64,000 nt of DNA from DATMER01 sp040349255 (GCA_040349255.1 JBEQUE010000161.1:7368-71367), one strand, 5' to 3'; shown: positions 1-13,125, counted from the first letter of the stretch. A program made the numbers and translations. Notes: generated by a model from the letters alone, not told the origin.

Positions 1-1166
1 AAGGCGATGTTGCCGGTCGAGCTGTCGGACTTCGAGATCGAGCCGCACTTGTCGCTGATGGCAATGTACTTGCCGTTGAGCGTCGTGGTCGCCGTGCCGC
101 CGCCGTAGGTGTAGTTGCCCGAGGCGTCGGTCGTCTTGGTGGTGGTGTTGGTGACGTTGAGGAACGGCAGGCCGCGCACCGACTCCGGGTCGGTGTTGGT
201 GGTCGGGTAGATGCCGCCGGTGACCTGGGCGTAGACGTTGCTGTCCACGAGCTGCAGGATGTTGCCGTTGCGGGCGTTGACCCAGGCCAGGTAGGTGGTG
301 GCGTCGTTGGTCAGGCGGAAGCTGACCTCCCAGACCAGCGCGTGGCGGTAGCCGGTGCCCGCGGAGCCCTTGTAGACCTCGCCCGGACGCTCGCCGGTGG
401 CGAGCAGCGGGATGAGCTTGAGCTTGCCGGTGTTGACAAACTCGGCGACCTGCGAGGAGCCCGCGCCGATCCGGGTCAGGGCGGCGGCGAACGCCGCCTC
501 GCGGGTGATCTTCGGCGTGGTGGCCACGCTCACCTCGGCGACCCGCTCGGTGCCGAACTGGACGATGTTGCCGTTGTTGATGCGGAAGAAGGCATTGGCG
601 CCTTCGACCGGCACGCCGTGGCGGAACTGCTGGAATTCCACGAACCAGATCTCATGGTTCTCGCCGACGTTGACCGTGGCGTCGGGGTTGAGCCGCAGCT
701 CTTCCTGGGAGATCCGGAAGATCTCCGGATACTGCGCCATGAAGCCGCGCAGGATGCGCTCGACGTCGGAGACACGGGCCGGGCCGTTCGAGGACAGGCC
801 GGCGCGCGACGGGGTCAGGTTGTTGCCGCGGCCCGGCAGCACCGGGACGCCGGCGCCCTGGATCAGGTTGGCGCGGTCGGAGCGGGTGTCCCAGCGGACC
901 TCCCACTGGTTGGAGTTCTCGGCGAAGAAGCGGCTGAGGGCCGCGGCGCGCGAGACCTCGCCCTGGCCGGTGATGTTGCGCACCGTCTCGAGAGACGGCT
1001 GGACGCCCAGCTCGGGAGCCACGACGGTGCGGGAGAAGATGGCGGAGCGGAGGACCGACAGATCGTTGTCCGCCGCATCTTCATGGGGCGTGATGGCGAA
1101 GGAAAGCGTGGGGACCAGAAGCAGGGCCGACAAGGTCAGCCCGGACAGCTTCCTGCGATTGGACAC
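1..1166 (-). CDS. Secreted gluzincin metalloprotease, copy 1 (C-terminal part beyond left edge)
   Basis: About 388 N-terminal codons of a protein closely similar to the two complete copies to its right. The GTG start (VSNRRK) is chosen because copy 3 has the same start and an AAAGGAG site lies 6 nt upstream. A signal peptide (VSNRRKLSGLTLSALLLVPT...SFA) is followed by a FTP/PepSY-type propeptide with the family phrases VPVEGANAFFRINNGNIVQFG and YAQVTGGIYPTTNTDPE. The frame is open to base 1 and stops short of the zinc site, so the catalytic HExxH is not in the window. By analogy it is an exported zinc protease held inactive by its propeptide. Family placement is strong; activity is inferred. 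Confidence 0.85.
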   Translation of the reverse strand, partial: MSNRRKLSGLTLSALLLVPTLSFAITPHEDAADNDLSVLRSAIFSRTVVAPELGVQPSLETVRNITGQGEVSRAAALSRFFAENSNQWEVRWDTRSDRANLIQGAGVPVLPGRGNNLTPSRAGLSSNGPARVSDVERILRGFMAQYPEIFRISQEELRLNPDATVNVGENHEIWFVEFQQFRHGVPVEGANAFFRINNGNIVQFGTERVAEVSVATTPKITREAAFAAALTRIGAGSSQVAEFVNTGKLKLIPLLATGERPGEVYKGSAGTGYRHALVWEVSFRLTNDATTYLAWVNARNGNILQLVDSNVYAQVTGGIYPTTNTDPESVRGLPFLNVTNTTTKTTDASGNYTYGGGTATTTLNGKYIAISDKCGSISKSDSSTGNIA

Positions 1167-1214
1167 AGCTTGGCTCCTTTCGGTTCGACAGCCGTTCATT
1201 CGGTGAGCGCCCTC

Positions 1215-1248
1215 GGCCGAGGCCCTGGAAATATCCGGGGACTCGGCC
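1215..1248 (-). promoter_or_regulatory. Structured leader hairpin upstream of metalloprotease copy 1
   Basis: An outer 7-bp stem (GGCCGAG with CTCGGCC) encloses an inner stem CCCTGGA/TCCGGGG with a 4-nt loop. A related structure with the same inner core (CCCTGGAAATRTCCGG) lies at the same distance upstream of copy 3. It is not present upstream of copy 2. There is no U-run, so it is not an obvious terminator. A transcribed 5' leader element is inferred. Confidence 0.45.
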
Positions 1249-1317
1249 TCCGGCGCGGATCGACGTACTGTTTGCTCCTGATATGTACAGTGCGCCAACC
1301 CCCTCCGAGCGAGCCGT

Positions 1318-3342
<2,025 letters not shown>

Positions 3343-3409
3343 GGGGCATCCTCCTTCGATCGGTAAAATGATCGAAAGATGATTATCGCATGCGGGCCCG
3401 GGGGAGACG

Positions 3410-3439
3410 AAAAACGGGGGCCGGATGGCTCCGGCCCCC
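3410..3439 (-). terminator. Rho-independent terminator after metalloprotease copy 3
   Basis: A perfect 10-bp stem GGGGGCCGGA/TCCGGCCCCC with a TGGC loop. Read on the minus strand it is followed by CG-TTTTT. It starts about 20 nt past the stop codon of the upstream minus-strand gene. Confidence 0.85.
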
Positions 3440-3460
3440 GCGGGTGCTTCGGGAAGGGTT

Positions 3461-5554
<2,094 letters not shown>

Positions 5555-5594
5555 GGGTGCTTCCTCCTTTTCTGAACGTCCTGGGACAAGGCCC

Positions 5595-5634
5595 GCCGGG
5601 CCAGACCCTGGAAATGTCCGGAGGCTGGACCGGC
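5595..5634 (-). promoter_or_regulatory. Structured leader hairpin upstream of metalloprotease copy 3
   Basis: The outer stem GCCGGGCCAG/CTGGACCGGC has one mismatch. It encloses the same inner core as upstream of copy 1 (CCCTGGA, AATG loop, TCCGGAG). The outer arms differ in sequence between the two copies yet still pair, which favours a functional RNA structure over simple copying. Confidence 0.45.
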
Positions 5635-5691
5635 AGGCGAGAATGGGACTCGAAAAGGAAAGGTGCCGGAAAACCCGAAAGGCGAGCCAGG

Positions 5692-6519
5692 TTACTCGAT
5701 GACGACGCCCTGGAGGTCTTCCTCGGGCTCCGGGTAGGCCAGACGGAGCTTCTCCAGCGCCTCGACGATCACCGAGGCGACCACCAGGTTGCGGTACCAC
5801 TTGCGGTTCGACGGCACGACGTACCAGGGGGCGTGCTTCGTGCTGGTGCGCGACAGGAGGTCCTCGTAGGCCGCCGTGTACTCGTCCCAGAGCCGCCGGT
5901 CCTCCAGGTCGCCCTTGCGGAACTTCCAGCGCTTGGTGGGGTCGTCCAGGCGCTCCTGGAGGCGCTCCTTCTGCTCGCCGGCGTCGATGTGCAGGAAGAA
6001 CTTGAGGATCGTGGTGCCGGTGTCGGCGAGCAGCGCCTCGAAGTCGTTGATCTGGCCGTAGCGCTGCTTCCAGACCGCGGGCGGCACGAAGCCGCGCACC
6101 CGCGCCGCGAGCACGTCCTCGTAGTGGCTGCGGTTGAAGATGACCATCTCGCCCTTGCCCGGCACCAGCGGGTGGACCCGCCAGAGGAAGTCGTGGGCCA
6201 GCTCCTCGGGAGTCGGCGCCTTGAAGGAGGCCACGCGCACGCCGAGCGGGTTCACGCCGTCGAAGACGTGGCGGATGGTGCCGTCCTTGCCGCTCGTGTC
6301 CATCCCCTGGAGCACGACGAGCAGCTTGTGGCGGCCCTCGGCCCAGAGCATCTCCTGGAGCTCCTCCAGCCGGTCGTTGAGCCGGTCGAAGATCTCCTGG
6401 GTGTCGTCCTTGCCGCCCTTGCCCCCCTTGAACCCGGAGGTGTCTCCGGCGTCGAAACGGGAGAGGTCGACCTTCGCGCCGGGCTTGACCCGGTACCCCT
6501 TCATCTTCTTCATCTTCAT
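5692..6519 (-). CDS. ppk2: Polyphosphate kinase 2 (PPK2) family phosphotransferase
   Basis: A 275-aa cytoplasmic enzyme of the PPK2 family, which moves phosphate between polyphosphate and nucleotides. Walker A is GMDTSGKDG at 72-80. The family-specific segment VIFNRSHYEDVL (near 130) and the lid region after it are intact. Length matches single-domain PPK2 enzymes; whether the substrate is AMP, ADP or both cannot be read from the sequence. The start is uncertain among three closely spaced ATGs (MKMKKMKGYR), none with a clear Shine-Dalgarno site. It is divergent from the thioredoxin gene across a 62-nt gap. It fits with the phosphate transporter further right as part of phosphate storage metabolism. 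Confidence 0.92.
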   Translation of the reverse strand: MKMKKMKGYRVKPGAKVDLSRFDAGDTSGFKGGKGGKDDTQEIFDRLNDRLEELQEMLWAEGRHKLLVVLQGMDTSGKDGTIRHVFDGVNPLGVRVASFKAPTPEELAHDFLWRVHPLVPGKGEMVIFNRSHYEDVLAARVRGFVPPAVWKQRYGQINDFEALLADTGTTILKFFLHIDAGEQKERLQERLDDPTKRWKFRKGDLEDRRLWDEYTAAYEDLLSRTSTKHAPWYVVPSNRKWYRNLVVASVIVEALEKLRLAYPEPEEDLQGVVIE

Positions 6520-6581
6520 GGCGGGAACGTACCACAGGCGGAATGTGTTGTTCCGGACGGAAGGAAAGGAGGGTTCGTCCG

Positions 6582-7034
6582 ATGAGTCAGGGGATCGTCC
6601 GAAGCTGTCCGTCCTGCGGGAAGAGGAACCGGGTGCTCGGGTCGCGGCTGGACCGCGAGGCGCGCTGCGGCGCCTGCGGCGCCGCGCTCACCCCGATCGC
6701 CGAGCCGGTCGCCGTGGACCAGGGGGCGGAGCTCGACGCGCTGCTCCGGGAGTCGGCGCTGCCGGTCCTGGTGGATTTCTGGGCCCCCTGGTGCGGCCCC
6801 TGCAAGATGGTGGCGCCGGAGATCGCCAAGGTCGCCGAGCGCAACGCCGGCCGGGTCCTGGTCGTCAAGGTGAACACCGACGTCGATCCGGCCGTGGGCG
6901 CGGCGCACCGCATCCAGTCGATCCCGACCATGGCGGTGTTCGCGGACGGCCGCGAGGTGGCGCGGACCATGGGCGCGCGCCCGGCAGCCGGGATCGAGAG
7001 CTTCCTCCAGCAGTCGCTCGGAGTCAGGGTGTGA
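6582..7034 (+). CDS. trxC: Thioredoxin 2 (zinc-ribbon thioredoxin)
   Basis: A 150-aa cytoplasmic disulfide reductase. The N-terminal zinc ribbon has CPSC at 9-12 and CGAC at 29-32. The thioredoxin fold follows, with active site WCGPC at 70-74 and the cis-proline segment SIPTMAVF. This is the TrxC architecture. The ATG of MSQGIV is preferred over an ATG 39 nt upstream because AAAGGAGGG lies just before it. The last 11 nt overlap the convergent TPR lipoprotein gene. Confidence 0.93.
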   Translation: MSQGIVRSCPSCGKRNRVLGSRLDREARCGACGAALTPIAEPVAVDQGAELDALLRESALPVLVDFWAPWCGPCKMVAPEIAKVAERNAGRVLVVKVNTDVDPAVGAAHRIQSIPTMAVFADGREVARTMGARPAAGIESFLQQSLGVRV

Positions 7035-8043
7035 TCGGCTCGCCCAGCCTCTTGAGGTCGGCCTCGGCCGCGATGTAGCCGAAGGACGACCACTGGTCCT
7101 TCCAGGTCAGGATCTCGCGGAAGGCCTTGACCGCTTCGTCGCGCCGGCCGTTGTAGAGATACCAGTCGCCGAGGCCGTAGCCCAGGGTCGGCGCGTCGGC
7201 GCCGCCGTTGTCCAGGCCGGGGATCGCGTCGGGCGGGATGTCTCCCTTGTACATCAGGGTCAGCAGGTGGTAGGCCCGGTTCTCGATCACGTCCATGTCG
7301 GGCCGGATCGGCTCGAGGAGCGCCTCGGCCTCGCCCGCCCGGCCCTGGCGGCGCAGGGTCATGTAGAGCCAGTGCGTGGCCGACACCCGCATGTCCGCGT
7401 TGGTGGACAGGCGCAGGCACTCCTCGAACGCCTTCCGGGCGCCCGCCATGCCGCTCGCGCCGCCCAGGAAGTAGTGGGCGAGCCCGAGGTGGTACCAGAT
7501 GTTGGTCTGGAGGGTGCTGACCGGGATGTTGCGCGCGTTCGGCAGGCCGTCCGGCTCCACCTCGTCCGGCTGGCCGGCCACGAGCTGCGCGGCGCGCTCC
7601 AGGTCCTGGACCGCGAGGTCGAAGCGGCGGATGGAGAGGTACCGGTGGCCGCGGTGGCGCAGGAGCCGGGGCTCGTCCGGGTGCGCGGCGAGCGCGCGGG
7701 TGTAGACCTCGATCGCCTCGCGATAGCGGCCGAGATAGGCGGCGCGCCGGCCGAGCCAGATCATCGCCTCCACGTCGTCCGGCCGGGCCCGGGCCTCGGC
7801 GCGGGCGGCGGCGAGCTTCGCCTCGCGGTCGGCCCGCGTCCCGGGCGAAAGGACGGGAGGGGCGAGCGGCTCGCCGAAGAGGGAGACCGCCTCCGTTTCT
7901 CCAGTGCCGTCCGGAGCCGGCTGGATGCGCGGCAGGTCCAGGGCCGGCACGACCGCGGGAGGGACCGGCGGGCGGGCCGGAACGCCCGACCCGCCGCAGG
8001 CTCCGAGGAGGAGCAGGCAACCGGCGAGGATCGCGGATCGCAT
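7024..8043 (-). CDS. TPR-repeat lipoprotein
   Basis: A 339-aa protein with a lipoprotein signal peptide (LLLLGACGGSG; the Cys would be lipidated). A Pro-rich linker follows, then tetratricopeptide-like helical repeats, clearest at AMIWLGRRAAYLGRYREAIEVYTRALAAHPDEPRLLRHRGHRY in the middle and YGLGDWYLYNGRRDEAVKAFREIL near the end. TPRs mediate protein-protein contacts, so this is probably a periplasmic or outer-membrane scaffold. No enzymatic motif is seen. It is convergent with trxC and lies just downstream of a small metal-site protein on the same strand. Confidence 0.8.
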   Translation of the reverse strand: MRSAILAGCLLLLGACGGSGVPARPPVPPAVVPALDLPRIQPAPDGTGETEAVSLFGEPLAPPVLSPGTRADREAKLAAARAEARARPDDVEAMIWLGRRAAYLGRYREAIEVYTRALAAHPDEPRLLRHRGHRYLSIRRFDLAVQDLERAAQLVAGQPDEVEPDGLPNARNIPVSTLQTNIWYHLGLAHYFLGGASGMAGARKAFEECLRLSTNADMRVSATHWLYMTLRRQGRAGEAEALLEPIRPDMDVIENRAYHLLTLMYKGDIPPDAIPGLDNGGADAPTLGYGLGDWYLYNGRRDEAVKAFREILTWKDQWSSFGYIAAEADLKRLGEPITP

Positions 8044-8067
8044 CGGCCAGAGTCTAGCCGATGAGCC

Positions 8068-8427
8068 TCACTTCCCGTACTGCCCGAACGTCGTCTCGCT
8101 CTCGAAATAGAGGACCTTGCCGTCCGGCAGGGCGCCGATCACGGCCGTGGCCTTGTCGACCGTCTTGCCCGACACCGGATCGACGGCGGAGCGCATCGCG
8201 GCGTCCTTGGTCAGGCGCTCCTTGCACATCTCGCAGCAGCCGTAATAGGTCTTGCCTTCGACCGTGACCGGGATCTGGTCCTTCTCGAAGACCTGGTTGT
8301 TCACCATGCAGACCTTCTTGGTCTCGACCCGCTGGAGCCCGGGCGCGGCGGCGGCGACGCCCACGAGGACCGCGACCAGGCAGAGAAGAACGAGGAGGGA
8401 TCGCATCACCAGACGCTTTTCGGGCAT
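8068..8427 (-). CDS. Small exported Cys-rich protein with TRASH-like metal site
   Basis: A 119-aa protein. The ATG of MPEKRLVM is chosen over an internal ATG because AAAGGAG lies 8 nt upstream. A hydrophobic signal segment (LLVLLCLVAVLVGVAAAA) precedes CMVNNQ and YYGCCEMCKERL. The cysteine pattern, with an aromatic pair before CCEMC, resembles TRASH/YHS-type metal-binding modules, so a periplasmic role in metal (possibly copper) handling is plausible but unproven. The C-terminal half (DPVSGKTVDKATAVIGALPDG, YFESETTFGQY) resembles the YHS-type phrases of such proteins. It reads toward the TPR lipoprotein, 24 nt away. Confidence 0.7.
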   Translation of the reverse strand: MPEKRLVMRSLLVLLCLVAVLVGVAAAAPGLQRVETKKVCMVNNQVFEKDQIPVTVEGKTYYGCCEMCKERLTKDAAMRSAVDPVSGKTVDKATAVIGALPDGKVLYFESETTFGQYGK

Positions 8428-8547
8428 AATCAAGCTCCTTTCGAGGTTCCGGACAGTGTATTCTCCCAGGGCCATGCGGGCCAGGGGTCCGCTCAGAGCA
8501 GGAAACAGGGCCGGGGTGCCCATCATTTCACGAGGAGAGCTGAGAGA

Positions 8548-9690
8548 GTGAGCGAAACCAAGCCGCGACGTCTGAACTGGCTGAACACCCTTTTCCTGCT
8601 GGGGACCCTCCTCGTCGCGGTCGTCGCGACCCCCTGGTATCTCTGGAATCATGGCTTCGGCGCGCCGGAGTGGGCGACCTTCTTCGCCATCTGGCTCTGC
8701 GTCGGCCTCTCCGTCACCGCGGGCTACCACCGCCTGTTCTCCCACAAGACCTACCAGGCCTCCTGGCCGGTGCGCCTGTTCTACCTGGTCTTCGGCGCGG
8801 CCGCTCTGGAGAACTCGGTGCTCAACTGGGCGGCGGACCACCGCGTGCACCACGACCACGTGGACGAGGAGCGCGACCCCTACAACATCCAGAAGGGCTT
8901 CTGGTGGGCCCACATCGGCTGGATCTTCTTCGTGGCCGACCCGCCGCCGCGCAGCGTCGTTCGCGACCTGGCCGACGACCCGCTCGTGCGCTGGCAGGAC
9001 CGCTGGTACAAATTCATCGGGATCGGCGTCGCCCTCGGCGTCCCGGCCCTGGTGGGCGTGCTCACCGGCCGGCTCCTCGGCTGCCTGATCATCGGCGGCG
9101 TCCTGCGCGTGGTGGTCAGCCACCACGGCACGTTCTTCATCAACAGCCTCTGCCACATGGTGGGCCGGCAGCCCTACAGCCGCTCGCACAGCGCCCGCGA
9201 CAGCATGGTGATGGCGGTGCTGGCCTTCGGCGAGGGCTACCACAACTACCACCACAGCTTCCCGTTCGACTACCGCAACGGCATCCGGCGCTGGCATTTC
9301 GATCCGGCCAAGTGGTTCATCTGGGGACTCTCCCGCGTCGGCCTCACCCGCGAGCTGCGGCGCGCGCCCGAGGCGGCGATCCTCAAGGCCAAGATCGAGG
9401 TCCAGTTCGAGAACGCCAAGGAGCGCATGCAGCGCGTCGTGGCCCACTCCCGCGAGAGCTACGAGGAGCGCCTCCACCAGGCCTACGCCCGGCTGGAGAC
9501 CGCGATCCACGACCTCGTCGCCCTGCAGCGCCGGCGCTCCGGGAAGCCCGCTGTTCCAGTGGCGGAGGAAGAGCACCTGCCGCTCGAGACCCGGCTGGGC
9601 ATGACCTACAACGCCCTGGAACAGGCGCTCCGCGAGTGGAAGCAGACCCTGCGGCAGATGAAACGGCTGCCGGTCGCCGCGGCGGCGTGA
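8548..9690 (+). CDS. Acyl-CoA desaturase (membrane di-iron fatty-acid desaturase)
   Basis: A 380-aa integral-membrane enzyme that introduces a double bond into fatty acyl chains. Three histidine boxes are present: HRLFSH near residue 55, HRVHHDH near 95 and HNYHHSFP near 230. Hydrophobic pairs lie before and between them, as in delta-9 stearoyl-CoA desaturases. The GTG start follows CGAGGAGAG. The C-terminal 100 residues are charged and helical, probably a coiled coil, and longer than in the minimal enzyme. The stop overlaps the start of the peptidase gene (TGATG), so the two are likely translationally coupled. Confidence 0.93.
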   Translation: MSETKPRRLNWLNTLFLLGTLLVAVVATPWYLWNHGFGAPEWATFFAIWLCVGLSVTAGYHRLFSHKTYQASWPVRLFYLVFGAAALENSVLNWAADHRVHHDHVDEERDPYNIQKGFWWAHIGWIFFVADPPPRSVVRDLADDPLVRWQDRWYKFIGIGVALGVPALVGVLTGRLLGCLIIGGVLRVVVSHHGTFFINSLCHMVGRQPYSRSHSARDSMVMAVLAFGEGYHNYHHSFPFDYRNGIRRWHFDPAKWFIWGLSRVGLTRELRRAPEAAILKAKIEVQFENAKERMQRVVAHSRESYEERLHQAYARLETAIHDLVALQRRRSGKPAVPVAEEEHLPLETRLGMTYNALEQALREWKQTLRQMKRLPVAAAA

Positions 9691-11090
9691 TGCGCGCCCT
9701 TGCTCTTCTCCCATTGCTCCTGGGAGCCGCGGCTCCCGGGAGCGCCCAGGATTTCCAGGCCACGGCGTCCGCCCTGCGCGACGAGGCCCTGAAAGGCACC
9801 CGCGCCTTCGAGATCGTGCGCTCGATCACCACCGAGGTCGGGCCGCGGTCGGCCGGCTCGGCCGGCGACGCCCGCGCCGTGGAGTGGGGCGTGCGGACCA
9901 TGAAGGCGCTCGGTTTCCAGAACGTGCGCGCCGAGACGGTGACCGTCCCGCACTGGGACCGGGGCGCCGAGTCGGGCGAGATCGTCTCCCCCTGGCCGCA
10001 GCCGGTCCACCTGGCGGCGCTCGGCGGCAGCGTGGGCACGCCGGCCGCCGGGATCGAGGCCGAGGTGGTCCAGGTCCCGGACGTCTCGGCCCTGGAATCG
10101 ACCGACCCGGCGCTCGCGGCGAGGGTCAAGGGCAGGATCGTCTTCATCGACAGGAGGATGGAGCGCCGCAAGAACGGCCAGGGGTACGGCGAGGCGGTGG
10201 GCGGGAGGAGCCGCGGCGCGGCCCTGGCCGGCAAGCTCGGCGCCGCGGCCGTGCTGATCCGCTCCGTGGGCACCGACAACAACCGCACTCCGCACACCGG
10301 CGGCATGCGCTACGAGGACGGCGGTCCGCGCATCCCGGCCGCGGCCCTTTCGAACCCGGACGCCGATCTCCTGGAAGGCCAGCTCGCGAGCGGCAAGCCG
10401 GTCGTCTTCCGCCTCAGGCTGGGCGCCCGGCTGGTGGGCGACGCCGGGTCGGCGAACGTCATCGGCGAGATCCCGGGCCGCGAGAAGCCCGACGAGGTCG
10501 TCCTGCTGGGCTGCCACCTCGACTCCTGGGACCTGGGGACCGGCGCGGTCGACGACGGCGCCGGCTGCGCCATCATGATGGAGGCGGCGCGGCGCATCGG
10601 CGAGCTGAAGCAGCGCCCGCGGCGGACGGTCCGGGTGGTGCTGTTCGCCAACGAGGAGTTCGGCCTGTCCGGCGCGCGGGGCTACGCCGAGGCGCACGCG
10701 AAGGAGCTGCCGAAGCACATCCTGGCCGGGGAGTCGGACTTCGGCTCCGGCAGGGTCTGGCAGATCTCCTCGCGGGTGGATCCCGGCACCCTGCCCGCCT
10801 TCGACGCGATCGCCGCACTGCTCGCGCCGATCGGCGTGGAGCGCGGCGACAACGAAGCGGGCGGAGGAGCGGACCTGAGCCCGATGATCCCGGCCCGCGT
10901 GCCGGTGGCGGGTCTCTATCAGGACGGCACCGAGTACTTCGACTGGCACCACACGTCGAACGACACGCTGGACAAGATCGACCCCAAGGATCTCGACCAG
11001 AACGTGGCCGCCTGGGCCGCCGTGGCCTACGGCGCGGCGGAGATGCAGGGCGACTTCGGCCGCGCGCCGGAGCCCACCCGGGGCGAGTAG
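9690..11090 (+). CDS. Secreted M28 family zinc aminopeptidase/carboxypeptidase
   Basis: A 466-aa protein with a signal peptide (ALALLPLLLGAAAPGSAQ). A PA-type insert domain (roughly 120-260) precedes the M28 catalytic domain. The co-catalytic zinc ligands are visible: H in GCHLDSWD, D in VDDGAG, the NEEFG glutamates, D in GESDFG and H in WHHTSND. This is the architecture of plasma glutamate carboxypeptidase-like or bacterial leucine aminopeptidase-like enzymes, which remove residues from peptides outside the cytoplasm. It starts within the desaturase stop codon. Substrate specificity is not predictable here. Confidence 0.92.
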   Translation: MRALALLPLLLGAAAPGSAQDFQATASALRDEALKGTRAFEIVRSITTEVGPRSAGSAGDARAVEWGVRTMKALGFQNVRAETVTVPHWDRGAESGEIVSPWPQPVHLAALGGSVGTPAAGIEAEVVQVPDVSALESTDPALAARVKGRIVFIDRRMERRKNGQGYGEAVGGRSRGAALAGKLGAAAVLIRSVGTDNNRTPHTGGMRYEDGGPRIPAAALSNPDADLLEGQLASGKPVVFRLRLGARLVGDAGSANVIGEIPGREKPDEVVLLGCHLDSWDLGTGAVDDGAGCAIMMEAARRIGELKQRPRRTVRVVLFANEEFGLSGARGYAEAHAKELPKHILAGESDFGSGRVWQISSRVDPGTLPAFDAIAALLAPIGVERGDNEAGGGADLSPMIPARVPVAGLYQDGTEYFDWHHTSNDTLDKIDPKDLDQNVAAWAAVAYGAAEMQGDFGRAPEPTRGE

Positions 11091-11172
11091 GCCGGTTTTG
11101 TCCATCCGGCGGCTCGTTGTATCGATCCAACGGCCCGTTGGATGCGTCACCCGGCTCGTTGGACGCGTCAAC
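11091..11172. repeat. Short tandem array of degenerate ~21-bp units
   Basis: The units align on CGTTG at 11115, 11136 and 11157 (21-bp spacing), with a weaker first unit near 11096. Each later unit holds a near-palindrome of the form TTG-N-ATCGAT-N-CAA or TTG-N-ACGCGT-N-AAC. The rest of the gap to 11351 contains a weak hairpin (GGCAGAG/CTCTGCC at 11289-11315) and no gene. Confidence 0.6.
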
Positions 11173-11351
11173 TCCAAGCTCCCGGCGGCCGGATCCCCGG
11201 AAATCTGGGCGTTTTTGAAGGGACCGGCTCATTGGCACTTGTTCGGCGTTGCAGTGAGGTGAACGGCCTGACGAGAGCGTCTGTGTCAGGCAGAGTCGGA
11301 GGACGGACCTCTGCCTCGGGGAACCTTTAGCCGCTCGAAGAGGAGTCACTC

Positions 11352-13043
11352 ATGAGCCTCGCCACCCCCTTCTCCCGAACCGGCCGCATCCTGAAGTACC
11401 ACAACGAAGACGTGTTCCTGGCCGGGAGGTACCCGGGCATCGGCGACCTCCCGAATGCGAACTACGACCTCGTGCTGCGCAAGCTGGCGGTGCAGCGCAA
11501 CAACTTCTTCCGCCACTGGATCATGGCGTACTGGAACTACAGCCGGCCCGGCAACGACCACAGCCCCTTCAGCCGCGGGTCCGACGGAAAGTGGAACCTC
11601 AAGGCGCCGTACAACGCCGAGTACTTCAGGCGCCTCGACCTGATGATCCGCGCGGCGCAGCACCACGGGATCGTGGTGCAGCTCACCCTGTTCGACGTAC
11701 CGGGGCTCAAGGCCGGGGTCGACCGGTGGGGGAACAACCCGTGGAACCAGGCCAACAACGTCAACGGCTTCATCGTTGCCGCCGACGGCATCCCCGAGTT
11801 CTACGCCAACAGCGCCCCGCTGCGGGCGGTGCAGAAGAGCTTCGTGGAGCAGGTGGTGGGCGCCACCATGAAGTACTGGAACGTCTGCTACGAAATCATC
11901 AACGAGGGCGGTGGTGGCGACGCGGCAGCGCAGGAGGCCCGCGTGCGCTGGTTCGACACCGTGACCGGGTGGATCCATGGCAAGACAGGTGGGGGGCGGA
12001 TGATCTTCCACAACGATCACTCGGCGGGCGCGCAGGAGGGCAACGACGTGAAGTTCTGGAAGACGCAGGGGTACCCCAACTATCCCCGGCTGGACGGCGT
12101 CATCTTCCACTTCAACCCGCTCACCGTGAGCCCCGACGCCGCGAGGTACGACGCGTTCAACAAAGAAAAGATCTTCCAGGTCTCCACCGACGCCTTCGAT
12201 CTCCGCGAAACCCCCGACGACGACCGGGAGACGTCCGAGTGGAACGCGGAGGCCATTCCCGTGCTGTATGCCCGCAAGGTGATGTACCAGGCCGAGGCCG
12301 GCTGCCCCGACGTGGGACGCGCTATCGGCCAGGCGGTGCCCTCGCCCACCGACCTGCGGCTGGGGCGCTTCACTCATGTCTTCCGCGGCGCCCTGGGACA
12401 GGCGCAGATCCAGCGCCGCTTCTTCATGGACGCGGGGCTGGGTTTCTACATCGACTATGGCAGCGCGGGCGAGGTGGGCCGCGGGCGGGTGGAAGCCTAT
12501 GCCTTCGAAGGCGCGGAGCAGCGGATCCGGCTCATGGACACCGGGAACGGCACCTCGGCTTGGTGGCGGTACACCTTCAGTGCTTCCGGCGATACCCTCA
12601 CGCTGGTCAACCTGGAGCCCGGGGCCGCGACGACGCTCACTCTGCAACGCGTCCGCCGCGCACCGCTCGACGGCCTCATCCCCTTCCTTTACAACTGGGC
12701 ACGGGTCGCGGACATCGGCAGCTCCGTGGCCGAGACTTTCGAGCTGCGCTTCGACGTGGACGGGGCCGTACGGACCTTCCGGCGCAATCCCGACCAGGAG
12801 ATGGACCACTTCGACGTGCGCGCCGTCGACACGGTGGCGAAGAAGGTCACGCTGGTGGAGCTGTCGATCGGAACCGCCTTCACGTACCGCTACTCGTTCG
12901 AGCGGCTGCGCTCCGGCGTACGGAGGCTGCGGCTGGTCAACGAAGCGAACGGCGCCAACCTGCTTTTCGAGGAGCGCGCCTGGTACATCCCGCCGACGAT
13001 GGCCGCGGCCGCGAGCACCGGCGCCGAGCCGGCGTTGACCTAG
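11352..13043 (+). CDS. Glycoside-hydrolase-like (TIM-barrel, clan GH-A type) protein
   Basis: A 563-aa protein with no obvious signal peptide. The N-terminal 330 residues look like a (beta/alpha)8 glycosidase: a FLAGRYPGIGD opening, RNNFFRHWIMAYWNYS, VVQLTLFDVPG, and the strand-4 motif CYEIINEGGGGD. In that motif the Asn-Glu pair (E near 185) matches the acid/base residue of clan GH-A enzymes. The nucleophile glutamate cannot be assigned with confidence. The C-terminal 200 residues are beta-rich. It follows AAGAGGAG and is transcribed alone. A sugar-cleaving role is an inference from fold motifs; exact family and substrate are unknown. Confidence 0.65.
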   Translation: MSLATPFSRTGRILKYHNEDVFLAGRYPGIGDLPNANYDLVLRKLAVQRNNFFRHWIMAYWNYSRPGNDHSPFSRGSDGKWNLKAPYNAEYFRRLDLMIRAAQHHGIVVQLTLFDVPGLKAGVDRWGNNPWNQANNVNGFIVAADGIPEFYANSAPLRAVQKSFVEQVVGATMKYWNVCYEIINEGGGGDAAAQEARVRWFDTVTGWIHGKTGGGRMIFHNDHSAGAQEGNDVKFWKTQGYPNYPRLDGVIFHFNPLTVSPDAARYDAFNKEKIFQVSTDAFDLRETPDDDRETSEWNAEAIPVLYARKVMYQAEAGCPDVGRAIGQAVPSPTDLRLGRFTHVFRGALGQAQIQRRFFMDAGLGFYIDYGSAGEVGRGRVEAYAFEGAEQRIRLMDTGNGTSAWWRYTFSASGDTLTLVNLEPGAATTLTLQRVRRAPLDGLIPFLYNWARVADIGSSVAETFELRFDVDGAVRTFRRNPDQEMDHFDVRAVDTVAKKVTLVELSIGTAFTYRYSFERLRSGVRRLRLVNEANGANLLFEERAWYIPPTMAAAASTGAEPALT

Positions 13044-13125
13044 AGAGGGGCCTCAGCCTCGGATCGCGACGAGGCCCGGCAGGCCCATCAACATCGCCAG
13101 GGGCAGGGATGGACTTCGGTCAATC

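Noticed and set aside
5555..6535. Upstream extension of metalloprotease copy 3 to over 1000 codons
   Set aside because: The extension is the out-of-phase reading of the PPK2 gene; the signal peptide and AAAGGAGG fix the start at 5554.
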